From contig DAOVWW010000020.1 of NCBI GenBank assembly GCA_030636465.1, forward strand, positions 1 to 10,619: a stretch of DNA of 10,619 nucleotides, given 5' to 3'. Position 1 is the stretch's first letter, and each line of letters starts with the position of its first letter. The notes under the pieces were generated by a model. That model made no database searches. It was given only the letters and a program-made list of their open reading frames with translations, and was not told the origin of the DNA. Positions 1 to 6,400 of the stretch are shown here, piece after piece. The stretch is from Gammaproteobacteria bacterium (lineage in GTDB: Bacteria; Pseudomonadota; Gammaproteobacteria; BMS3Bbin11). Position numbers and translations under genes: made by a program.

Positions 1-57
1 GCCCTGATTGCACCGACAATTTTATCGAAGAAATACAGTATTGAAGATATTAGGTGA
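1..57 (+). CDS. C-terminal end of an unidentified protein (5' truncated by the window)
   Basis: Frame 1 is open from the first base and ends at a TGA at 55-57. It encodes the last 18 residues, ALIAPTILSKKYSIEDIR, which read like a normal soluble-protein C-terminus. The fragment is too short to assign to a family. The gene converges on the minus-strand gene whose stop is at 152, and the 94-base gap between the two stops holds two tandem heptamer arrays. It could also be a chance open stretch, since only 57 bases are visible; the sensible residue composition is the only argument for it. Confidence 0.4.
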   Translation, partial: ALIAPTILSKKYSIEDIR

Positions 58-73
58 AAGGAAGATCCAAGAC

Positions 74-100
74 TAAGGAGTAAGGAGTAAGGAGTAAGGA
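74..100. repeat. Tandem heptamer repeat TAAGGAG, about 3.9 copies
   Basis: Three perfect TAAGGAG units (74-80, 81-87, 88-94) are followed by a fourth lacking its last base (95-100). The array lies between two convergent stop codons, so it is not coding. The unit contains AAGGAG, a Shine-Dalgarno-like string, but no start codon of a supported gene follows it on the plus strand. Confidence 0.9.
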
Positions 101-123
101 AGCATAGATGGGTTTTCTTTCGT

Positions 124-147
124 CTTGAAACTTGAAACTTGAAACTT
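124..147. repeat. Tandem heptamer repeat CTTGAAA, about 3.4 copies
   Basis: Three perfect CTTGAAA units (124-130, 131-137, 138-144) are followed by a partial CTT (145-147). The array ends 5 bases from the stop codon of the minus-strand gene at 152. It has the same 7-base period as the neighbouring TAAGGAG array 23 bases away but an unrelated unit. I see no hairpin with a U-tract here, so it is not an obvious terminator. Confidence 0.9.
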
Positions 148-151
148 AACT

Positions 152-2590
152 CTATTCTTGTGCTGTCTCCGGATACACAAACGCCACCCCCACATACAGC
201 AGCATCGCGATTAGAATCACTGCACTGAAGCCAAAATGGATGGCCAGCAATGTTGCCAGGCTTGCGCTGATGACTGAGGCACAGCCATTGATTCCCCATG
301 CCCATGGAATCAGGGTCTGGGCACGATCGGCAAGTGATGACAGCGCCAGAGGAAAAGGCATACCCATCAGCAATGCCAACGGAGCAACAAGCAGTATGGT
401 CAACAGAATCTTGAAAAATACGGGAATTGCCGACAACCACATGAACAGGTCATCCAGCAGCAAAATGTAACTGAGGCTGATCAATACGATACCTGTTATA
501 GATCCTTTCAGAATAGTGCGCCTGTTATTAAGCTGGCTCAGTTTCGCGGACAAATAACTTCCCAATCCAGCAAAAACCAGGAATGCGGCCAGGGTCACGG
601 CAAAGGAATACAGGGGATGATGCAGAAACAGAATAAACTTCTGCATGAAGGCAATTTCCATAAACAGAAAAGCAATACCAATCAGCAGGAAATAGAGGAT
701 GACGCGGGTCTTGCTGACCGCTGCTTTGCCTGCAACTGACGAACGAGGCAAAACCAGCAACGGCAGTGTGATCAGAATCACACTGAGTACTGCCGCCAGC
801 AACAATGTCAGCACAAGTACGACATAACCCCACTCGATCAACGGCATGCCACCGCGATTACGCAGACTGAATATCTCCGGTAATGATGACCATTTTGTAA
901 AATGATGGAAATAGGGTTTGTTGTCGGTAGCAGGCTCGAGGTCAAACTTGTAATCTTCAAGATACTGGTCCCGCCCGTCTGACAACAGGGCCACCGTACC
1001 ATCCTGGAACCAGGGGGCTGCCAACTGATTATAGCTGTCTTTCGGAAGTGGCATTCCTGCTGCAAAAGCGACATCAAATGAACGCTCATCACTAAATCTG
1101 AGAATCTTCTCTGCGTCCTGTTCAGTAAATGCCCCGTTTCGCACCAGTAAGGTACTCGTCTGCCAGCTGCGGATCAGTGCAAGCCTGTCAGCCGGTTTAT
1201 CCACACCCTGTATGTTGAGTGCATCAATTGCCGTGGCAAACAGTTTCAATGTATCGCGTGGCGGCATCTTCACCCAGCGAGTCATTGCCAGGTAGCCACC
1301 CGGATTCAGGTGATCCAGGTACTGTTTGATTGCCTCAATGGTATACAGGTAGTCTTCATTCAGTGCATACAAACCAGATGCTGAAGCATTGAAGGCATCC
1401 ATTAATGACAGCTGTATCAGGTCGTACTTTTTCTTATTCTGCGACAGGAAGCCACGCACATCCCCTGCATGTACACTAACACCCTCGCGCTGGTACAACT
1501 TGCCATTGAAATCGCTGTAGCGAGAGCCGACGATGTCGATCAGCCGGGGATTAAGTTCGACTGCATCAATCTCCAATGCTGAGTGATGCTGTTCTGAGTA
1601 ATACAGCGCCTGCAGGATATCCGTACCACCTCCAGCACCCACTATCAGCACCGAGCCTGGATCAGCCAGGTGATACGGCAAAGCTGAAGTCACCTGGTCT
1701 AGATAAGCGAGCTGTGACGGGTCGTCAGCTGCCTTTGTGATTACGGTCATATTATCGCCGTCAGTAAAAATACCCAGCTGTGGCAACGGCTCATCAGTAC
1801 TGCCCAGACTGAGTCCGGGTGCATGCCTGAAAGGGACAGTTGTACTGTCGACGATGCTGATCAATCCAAAGGGACTGGAGTCCTGCTCGATAACTTCAGT
1901 TCCACTGACTCGCAAGGTCTGGGGCAGGCTCTTGTATGGCGACAGTCGCAAGTCAAGACTCGCTGCTGCCAGTGCGAGTAGCATGGCGGACATACCCAGT
2001 ACAGTAAGTATCGCTTTATACTTCTTTATTCGAAGTTCCACACTGGCTACCATCAGGGACACCAGCCCCAATGTACCGATGACAAGTAGGGCATTTTGTG
2101 GAAAAACCACAAACAGCAATCCGATCACAAGAAGGCTGCCCAGCCCTGCACCAGCCAGGTCCCAGGCATAAATACGCGATACCTGCCCGCTGTACTTCAT
2201 AAATGCCAGGCAGATGGCAGTGGCCGCAAAAAAGAAAGGCAGGCTCAGCAGCAGAAAGATAGTCAATAAATAACCAACCTGGCGGTAGTCCCACAGCATC
2301 AGTTCAGCATTGAAAGGTAATGTCTGGGCAAGCATGAAACTGGTGACTGATGTCAGGCCAAACAGCAGTAGACTGGCAAGGTAAACGTACTTGAATCGCC
2401 GCTGCAGCCAGTGCTGAAATATAGAAACAAACGTCCCGCTAAAGCCGTAACCCAACAGGGCGAGGCCAATAATCATGTAGGAAAAATGATGCCACTGTAT
2501 GATAGAAAACAGTCGCATCAACAGAATTTCGTATGCCAGTGCGGCACCGGAGATTAGCGCGATGGAGAGATACGGCGGGCGCTTTGACAT
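152..2590 (-). CDS. Polytopic membrane protein with an embedded spermidine-synthase-like (SAM-fold) domain
   Basis: The protein is 812 residues in three parts. Residues 1-212 contain about seven hydrophobic helices. Residues 225-575 are soluble, and 588-807 contain about six or seven more helices. The soluble part resembles spermidine synthase: an FTDGDN segment near 275, the SAM-type loop VLIVGAGGGTDI (314-325), an acidic strand end DAVELNP (342-348), and a DLIQLSLMDAF strand (390-400) where aminopropyltransferases carry the catalytic Asp. The usual DxxDP arrangement is incomplete; only D398 is conserved. Aminopropyl transfer is therefore unproven, and another SAM or decarboxy-SAM reaction is possible. 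Most family members are shorter (about 500 residues, with one helix block). No good Shine-Dalgarno precedes the ATG, but the next in-frame Met (M25) would cut the first helix. The fold assignment is secure; the substrate is unknown. Confidence 0.85.
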   Translation of the reverse strand: MSKRPPYLSIALISGAALAYEILLMRLFSIIQWHHFSYMIIGLALLGYGFSGTFVSIFQHWLQRRFKYVYLASLLLFGLTSVTSFMLAQTLPFNAELMLWDYRQVGYLLTIFLLLSLPFFFAATAICLAFMKYSGQVSRIYAWDLAGAGLGSLLVIGLLFVVFPQNALLVIGTLGLVSLMVASVELRIKKYKAILTVLGMSAMLLALAAASLDLRLSPYKSLPQTLRVSGTEVIEQDSSPFGLISIVDSTTVPFRHAPGLSLGSTDEPLPQLGIFTDGDNMTVITKAADDPSQLAYLDQVTSALPYHLADPGSVLIVGAGGGTDILQALYYSEQHHSALEIDAVELNPRLIDIVGSRYSDFNGKLYQREGVSVHAGDVRGFLSQNKKKYDLIQLSLMDAFNASASGLYALNEDYLYTIEAIKQYLDHLNPGGYLAMTRWVKMPPRDTLKLFATAIDALNIQGVDKPADRLALIRSWQTSTLLVRNGAFTEQDAEKILRFSDERSFDVAFAAGMPLPKDSYNQLAAPWFQDGTVALLSDGRDQYLEDYKFDLEPATDNKPYFHHFTKWSSLPEIFSLRNRGGMPLIEWGYVVLVLTLLLAAVLSVILITLPLLVLPRSSVAGKAAVSKTRVILYFLLIGIAFLFMEIAFMQKFILFLHHPLYSFAVTLAAFLVFAGLGSYLSAKLSQLNNRRTILKGSITGIVLISLSYILLLDDLFMWLSAIPVFFKILLTILLVAPLALLMGMPFPLALSSLADRAQTLIPWAWGINGCASVISASLATLLAIHFGFSAVILIAMLLYVGVAFVYPETAQE

Positions 2591-2643
2591 GGAGTGTTGT
2601 CAGAGGATGATAAGGGCACCTCTATTGATTCTGGATAGATCAG

Positions 2644-2649
2644 ATTATA
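2644..2649 (-). promoter_or_regulatory. Candidate -10 element (TATAAT) upstream of the spermidine-synthase-like gene
   Basis: On the minus strand a perfect TATAAT lies 54 bases before the ATG at 2590. No good -35 sits at 16-18 bases; TTGCCT at a 19-base spacing is the nearest. It would give a leader of roughly 45-50 bases and separate this gene from the pcm-like gene upstream. A match to a hexamer alone is weak evidence. Confidence 0.3.
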
Positions 2650-2780
2650 TTCCAAATCATTCACATCAAGGCAAGGATCACACGTAATAGCATGGCTATT
2701 GCGAAGATTCTTAACGCAGAGATGAGTGACTTGGGATGAAAGATGAATATTCATGGATTAATAGGGGTGCCCTTGAGCAT

Positions 2781-3530
2781 CTAATGTTCACCGGTTACCG
2801 GCACGAACACCACAGGCAAGACCTGTCTGCTGACCACCTTGCCATCATCGCGCTTGTCAACCATCAGCAGCTGCTGCGCCATGAAACGGCTTCCGACCGG
2901 TACGACCATGCGGCCGCCGGGTTTCAGCTGTTTGATCAAGGGTGGTGGAATATGACTGGCTGCTGCCGTCACGATAATGGCATCAAACGGGGCATGCTCC
3001 TGCCAACCGTAATAACCATCACCGACCTTTGTGGTGACATTATCGTATCCCAGGCGTTGCAGGCGTTCTTTCGCCAGTAGCCCGAGTGCTTCAACGATTT
3101 CTATGGTGTAAACCTCAGCTGCCAGTTCACTCAGTATAGCCGCCTGGTAGCCTGAGCCCGTACCTAATTCCAGCACCTTGCTATTCGGCTTCAGCTTCAG
3201 CATATCTGTCATGATTGCAACAATATATGGCTGTGAGATGGTCTGCCCATGACCAATTGGCAATGGACGATTCTCGTAGGCATAGTGCTGTTCTTCCTCT
3301 GGCACAAACTCGTGGCGCGGCACAGTAGCAATCGCTTTCATCACACGCGGATCAAGCTCGCTCTTATCTAGCTCACGACTTGTTAGCCTGACGTCTTCTT
3401 CAATAATTTTGATCAGTTCCATGCGTGCATTCTCTGTTGGATCATCGGCATAGGAGACAAAACTGGTGCCTCCAGAAATCACCATAATCAATGAAGCAAG
3501 CGCTCCTTTACATACGTGTAAAACCTTCAT
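2781..3530 (-). CDS. pcm: Protein-L-isoaspartate O-methyltransferase with a signal peptide
   Basis: This enzyme family methylates L-isoaspartyl (and D-aspartyl) residues in aged proteins with S-adenosylmethionine, starting their repair. The family signature is complete: GHGQTISQPYIVAIMTDML (93-111), the SAM loop VLELGTGSGYQAA (119-131), VYTIEI (140-145), GDGYYGW (170-176), FDAIIVTAAASHIP (182-195) and the LKPGGRMVVPVG strand (202-213). At 249 residues it is about 40 longer than cytoplasmic Pcm (around 208). The extra part is a signal peptide: MKVLHVCK, a hydrophobic stretch to about 26, then SYA|DD with cleavage near residue 28. GAGGG lies 7 bases before this ATG, so the start that includes the signal is well supported; M37 has a weaker site. 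Export puts it in the periplasm, where SAM is not normally available. It is probably its own transcription unit, with a divergent gene upstream. Confidence 0.93.
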   Translation of the reverse strand: MKVLHVCKGALASLIMVISGGTSFVSYADDPTENARMELIKIIEEDVRLTSRELDKSELDPRVMKAIATVPRHEFVPEEEQHYAYENRPLPIGHGQTISQPYIVAIMTDMLKLKPNSKVLELGTGSGYQAAILSELAAEVYTIEIVEALGLLAKERLQRLGYDNVTTKVGDGYYGWQEHAPFDAIIVTAAASHIPPPLIKQLKPGGRMVVPVGSRFMAQQLLMVDKRDDGKVVSRQVLPVVFVPVTGEH

Positions 3531-3650
3531 CTAAAAACCCTCATGCGAACTAAAGTGACGTAATGCCAATATAGTGCAAGCTATGTATTACATATGCGAC
3601 GAAGAGAAACTATTTCAAGATACGGTACTCATCTAAAGTTAAGAACAGGG

Positions 3651-3668
3651 GTACTGCCAAAACAGTAC
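3651..3668. repeat. Short inverted repeat GTACTG-CCAAAA-CAGTAC
   Basis: This perfect 6-bp inverted repeat with a 6-base spacer lies in the divergent gap between the pcm-like gene and the small lipoprotein-like gene, just upstream of a TTGACA hexamer. It could be an operator or a small hairpin. A repeat this short is also expected by chance. Confidence 0.3.
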
Positions 3669-3674
3669 TGTGAG

Positions 3675-3704
3675 TTGACATGGCCTGCACACAAAAGGTA
3701 AAAG
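3675..3704 (+). promoter_or_regulatory. Candidate sigma-70 promoter (TTGACA / TAAAAG)
   Basis: A perfect -35 hexamer TTGACA (3675-3680) is followed after 18 bases by TAAAAG (3699-3704), a 4/6 match to the -10. The -35 overlaps the first possible ATG (3680) of the downstream gene. If this promoter is real, transcription would begin near 3711 and translation must start at ATG 3713 or 3749. The -10 is poor, so this is tentative. Confidence 0.25.
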
Positions 3705-4102
3705 TCAGATGTATGACAACTGCCGGAATAAAAAATAATTCCATTCTTATGGTTATAAAGCTTTTCTTTATAGTGGCCACAGTAATTCTCAGCGGCTGCT
3801 CAGTTACTCATGCCGCAGAGAATAAAGCCATTAGCCTTCGCCCGGGTGAGATTCATGAGTCTTGCCACGATCTGGCTACAGGAATAAAACTGAACTACCA
3901 GTATACCGGCGGTTCAGTGACCCTATTCAACATTCATTACCACAAGGGCAAAGAGATAATATATCCCGTTCCTGATGAACTCGCATTTCGCAGAAATAGC
4001 AGCCTGACAGCAGCAAGCACACAAACCTATTGCCTTATGTGGCGCAACATTCAGGGCCGGCCGGTAGCGGTGCAATACAACGTAGATTTTCCCACAGAGT
4101 AG
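3680..4102 (+). CDS. Small exported protein, probable lipoprotein, unknown function
   Basis: The longest reading has 140 residues. A hydrophobic stretch (about 25-38, VIKLFFIVATVIL) leads to a lipobox LSGC with the Cys at residue 40, which suggests signal peptidase II processing and membrane anchoring. THA|AE a few residues on could instead be a signal peptidase I site. The mature part, about 100 residues, looks beta-rich and has two cysteines (62 and 118) that could form a disulfide. The start is uncertain. ATG 3680 has a weak site and the signal would sit unusually far in; ATG 3713 has AAGG about 10 bases upstream; ATG 3749 gives the most typical lipoprotein signal (17 residues) but has no clear ribosome site. 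I do not recognise the family. It converges with the rhodanese gene 23 bases away and is divergent from the pcm-like gene. Confidence 0.7.
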   Translation: MACTQKVKVRCMTTAGIKNNSILMVIKLFFIVATVILSGCSVTHAAENKAISLRPGEIHESCHDLATGIKLNYQYTGGSVTLFNIHYHKGKEIIYPVPDELAFRRNSSLTAASTQTYCLMWRNIQGRPVAVQYNVDFPTE

Positions 4103-4125
4103 ATGTGCCCCTGAGCAGGATTCTG

Positions 4126-4809
4126 TTACTTATGTACTGGTTTCACCGTCGTTAATCCAGCCGTCTCCCAGGCCTGCATACCACCGCGATACCATTTCAG
4201 TTTACTTGGTGGATAACCAATCTTTAACAATGAGCGAATATTAGTAGGTGACTGCCCACACCACATGCCATTACAGAAAAATACCAGCGTACGGGCATTA
4301 CCAAAGTCCCAGAATTCTGTCAGTCGCAGGGCACCAAACTGGTTCTCTATAATATCCGCCATCGCATCTTCATCTGCATTGCCCAGTGACAACTTTTTGT
4401 AATGGATATGGGTAGACCCCGGAATCGTCCCCCTGGCAACCCATTTGGGTCCGCGTGAATCAATAATCAATAGTTGCTTATCGCCATCAGATTTTTTCTT
4501 CAGGTACTTGAGCATTTCTAATTCGCCGATAGTTTCAACACCGGCTATCTGAGATGGCTGTATGCAAAACGGTGGACACTTACGAGAAGTTTTAGTGAAT
4601 GCAGGGTTCATCAGATTTTTGGTATCCTGAGAACGCTGTATGGTCACCATTTTGCCATTATGCTTGATATCTACACTGGCCATTGAGCGAGTAATTTTTA
4701 CCGGCATTTTGTCGTCACTTTTTCCTGCGCCCTCTTCTGCAACGGCTGGCAAAGTGAAGATAAAAGAAAGAGCCATGGTAGCGAAGACATACATTTTTAA
4801 TTTTTGCAT
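4126..4809 (-). CDS. Exported rhodanese-like protein with CPPFC and CNGMWC cysteine motifs
   Basis: The protein is 227 residues. A signal peptide (MQKLKMYVF..., cleavage after AVA at 24) sends it to the periplasm. After a spacer comes KCPPFCIQP (77-85), then a rhodanese domain from about 90 to 222. The domain shows LLIIDSRG (113-120), GTIPGSTHI (127-135) and the active-site loop CNGMWCGQS (179-187), then a WYRGGMQAWETAGL end (206-219) typical of the fold. Rhodaneses carry persulfide sulfur on the first Cys of this loop (here C179). The second Cys in the loop (C184) and the C78/C82 pair are extra and suggest disulfide or redox chemistry, or a metal or heme partner, rather than simple thiosulfate:cyanide transfer. 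That functional reading is inference. GAGA about 7 bases before the ATG is a weak ribosome site. The gene stands alone, with a convergent neighbour 23 bases downstream. Confidence 0.85.
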   Translation of the reverse strand: MQKLKMYVFATMALSFIFTLPAVAEEGAGKSDDKMPVKITRSMASVDIKHNGKMVTIQRSQDTKNLMNPAFTKTSRKCPPFCIQPSQIAGVETIGELEMLKYLKKKSDGDKQLLIIDSRGPKWVARGTIPGSTHIHYKKLSLGNADEDAMADIIENQFGALRLTEFWDFGNARTLVFFCNGMWCGQSPTNIRSLLKIGYPPSKLKWYRGGMQAWETAGLTTVKPVHK

Positions 4810-5133
4810 TTTTTATCTCGTTTTTTCGGGAGAATTTAAGGGCTCCAAGTCTAGCATAAGGCGCAGCCCTCAAGATTCGACCTGACAGACATCTAAACTC
4901 ATGACACTTATCAGCTTGCAGAAGTTGGAGGTTAAGAAGCTATATAACTGTAGTGAATTTGAATACTCAATAGCAGACATTTTCAGATCGAATGGGTTTG
5001 TCTCAGTTCGGCCAAAAGAAGCCAGATTGGATGTTTTCTTACCCATCAACACAATTCTCAAAAAGCTGACGTTAACAACCAAACTCACCTGTGTCGATGA
5101 AAAGCAGCGAAGTTGCCATTGCCGAAGCGCTTG
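4810..5133. other. Intergenic stretch without a supported gene
   Basis: These 324 bases lie between the starts of the rhodanese gene and the stop of the sulfotransferase gene. Two opposing open frames of 72 (4870-5088, minus, GTG start) and 78 codons (4901-5137, plus) overlap each other. Neither has a ribosome site or a recognisable protein pattern. The leader of the rhodanese gene must lie near 4810-4870. No terminator hairpin was found. Confidence 0.5.
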
Positions 5134-5790
5134 CTAGGCCTTCTCAAAGCTATAATTTCCAAAAGTAATTTCTTCGATAAATTTCTTCCGAACGATTTCT
5201 TTAAGTTCATCGTCATAGTATGTAGAGTAGTGCTTTCGGTCAGAGCTGTTCCTCTTTGGTAGAGGAGAGTAGGGAATATCTAGTTTTTCACATACTGTTC
5301 CAAAATCTTCGCTTATTCGCTCAAATCTGATCAAAAAGTCTATATCGCTATCTAGTTTTCTATTGACTGCACTAATGTGTTTACCAAACTTAGATAACAT
5401 TTTTTCTAAGAATAACTTCTCGAGAACATAATGGCGCAATGTTGGGGTTTCATTAATTAGAGTTAAAAAACTACCCCTACTCCATTCTGTGACACCTCTG
5501 TGAGGTGAAAAATAAAATGAAATCATCATGTCCCATGGGTTTCTTATCGTCGCAAACTTAAATAAAGAGCGATAGGTATTGGCATCCAAGGTGGTTTTGT
5601 AATGAGATAAGGTCGAGTGTTTTGTAATGTTGTATTGGCTATTGCGCACCTCAAATCTTTCAACTCCATCCTGGTGCTTAGCAAGTGTCACTATCTTATC
5701 TTCGGAATAATCTCTCAATATATTTTGAATACTGTTTCCACCAGTTTTTGGTACATGGATGAAAAGAAATCGTTTCTGTACGGAAATCAT
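5134..5790 (-). CDS. Sulfotransferase family protein (PAPS-dependent type)
   Basis: The 218-residue protein shows both co-substrate signatures of sulfotransferases. FIHVPKTGGNSIQNIL (10-25) is the loop that binds the 5'-phosphosulfate of PAPS, with K15 and the following Gly-Gly. FATIRNPWDMMISFYF (79-94) is the 3'-phosphate-binding element with R83. The C-terminal YYDDELKEIVRKKFIEEITFGNYSF region is common in bacterial carbohydrate sulfotransferases (the Sulfotransfer_2-like group). No signal or membrane helix is seen, so it is cytoplasmic or membrane-peripheral. It probably sulfates a surface glycan or a small acceptor. AGGAG 4 bases before the ATG supports this start. The gene is visibly more AT-rich than its neighbours, stands alone between long non-coding stretches, and has no glycan genes around it, which suggests acquisition by transfer. 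The acceptor is unknown. Confidence 0.85.
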   Translation of the reverse strand: MISVQKRFLFIHVPKTGGNSIQNILRDYSEDKIVTLAKHQDGVERFEVRNSQYNITKHSTLSHYKTTLDANTYRSLFKFATIRNPWDMMISFYFSPHRGVTEWSRGSFLTLINETPTLRHYVLEKLFLEKMLSKFGKHISAVNRKLDSDIDFLIRFERISEDFGTVCEKLDIPYSPLPKRNSSDRKHYSTYYDDELKEIVRKKFIEEITFGNYSFEKA

Positions 5791-6006
5791 AAATCTCCTA
5801 TGCCCTACTGATGCCTGACAGTATGTTAGGCCACGTCGGAACTATTGTGTGAATTGCCGGTACTACTTAACACCAAACGTAGTTTATGCAACTGTGATCA
5901 ATGTGTCATCCCGGCCTATCGCACCAGTTTGTAGAATAAAACTGAAGGTCTGTTTGACTTTCCCCTTCAAATATTCAATAAAAGTTGCAGAACTTCCGGT
6001 TTGGGT

Positions 6007-6079
6007 TGCGGGTTCAACTGATCGACGCAACACTTTATTCTTATAAGTTAAGAAGGAGTGTTGATCAGTTGAACCCGCA
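6007..6079. repeat. 73-base interrupted palindrome, long imperfect hairpin
   Basis: Bases 6007-6023 (TGCGGGTTCAACTGATC) are perfectly complementary to 6063-6079. Pairing can continue inward: CAACAC (6028-6033) with GTGTTG (6058-6063, competing for one base of the outer stem), past a five-base bulge on the left arm only, then TTCTTA (6038-6043) with TAAGAA (6049-6054), leaving a five-base loop. The region contains RYYYAAC- and GTTRRRY-like heptamers (6012-6018 and 6068-6074), as in integron attC sites, but the pairing pattern fits attC poorly. There is no T-tract after either arm, so it is not a standard terminator. Confidence 0.8.
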
Positions 6080-6349
6080 GTCGACAAGAGAAGATTTAAC
6101 CTTCATCAAAATAGGCAGCTAACTGATTTTGCCCCGAAAAAGCAGGCCACTAGTTAAGTCCAGTTTCCTGTGGCTGAATACTGAAGTAGAGTCTACTCTG
6201 ATCACCGGATATGATGACAGTACACAGGCACTTTCTTTCATTGTAAGTTTAAGCAGGATCACGCAGGGTGATTGATTATTAACTTTCGGGGTATGATGGC
6301 CGTTCTGTTATAAGATTGAAGATAATTAGCATTACAGCCCTATGCAATA

Positions 6350-6376
6350 TTGGCAAGGTAATTACATAAATATAAA
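6350..6376 (+). promoter_or_regulatory. Candidate promoter (TTGGCA / TATAAA) for the downstream gene
   Basis: TTGGCA (6350-6355) and TATAAA (6371-6376) each match the sigma-70 hexamers well, but their 15-base spacing is short. Transcription would start near 6383, giving a leader of under 20 bases. The ribosome site AAAGGA (6388-6393) lies 7 bases before the ATG at 6401. Confidence 0.3.
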
Positions 6377-6400
6377 CGAACCACACTAAAGGACAAAGGC

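Larger units (their letters stand above)
5791..6400. other. Long divergent intergenic region with one palindrome and no supported gene
   Basis: These 610 bases separate the divergent sulfotransferase (minus) and the unknown membrane protein (plus). Open frames of 65 and 67 codons on opposite strands (5849-6046, 5884-6087) overlap almost fully, have no ribosome sites and resemble nothing I know. The notable content is a large interrupted palindrome at 6007-6079 and a possible promoter near the right end. The remainder may be decayed sequence. Confidence 0.5.

Noticed and set aside
1737..2171. 144-codon plus-strand open frame
   Set aside because: Antisense to the spermidine-synthase-like gene, whose SAM loop and membrane helices are clear.
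4901..5137. 78-codon plus-strand frame in the intergenic region (and its 72-codon minus partner)
   Set aside because: No ribosome site, no recognisable motif, and the two frames overlap on opposite strands so at most one could be real.
6012..6074. Integron attC site
   Set aside because: RYYYAAC and GTTRRRY boxes exist, but the region next to them that is unpaired in attC sites is perfectly paired here, and there is no integrase or cassette array in view. Retained as a hairpin only.
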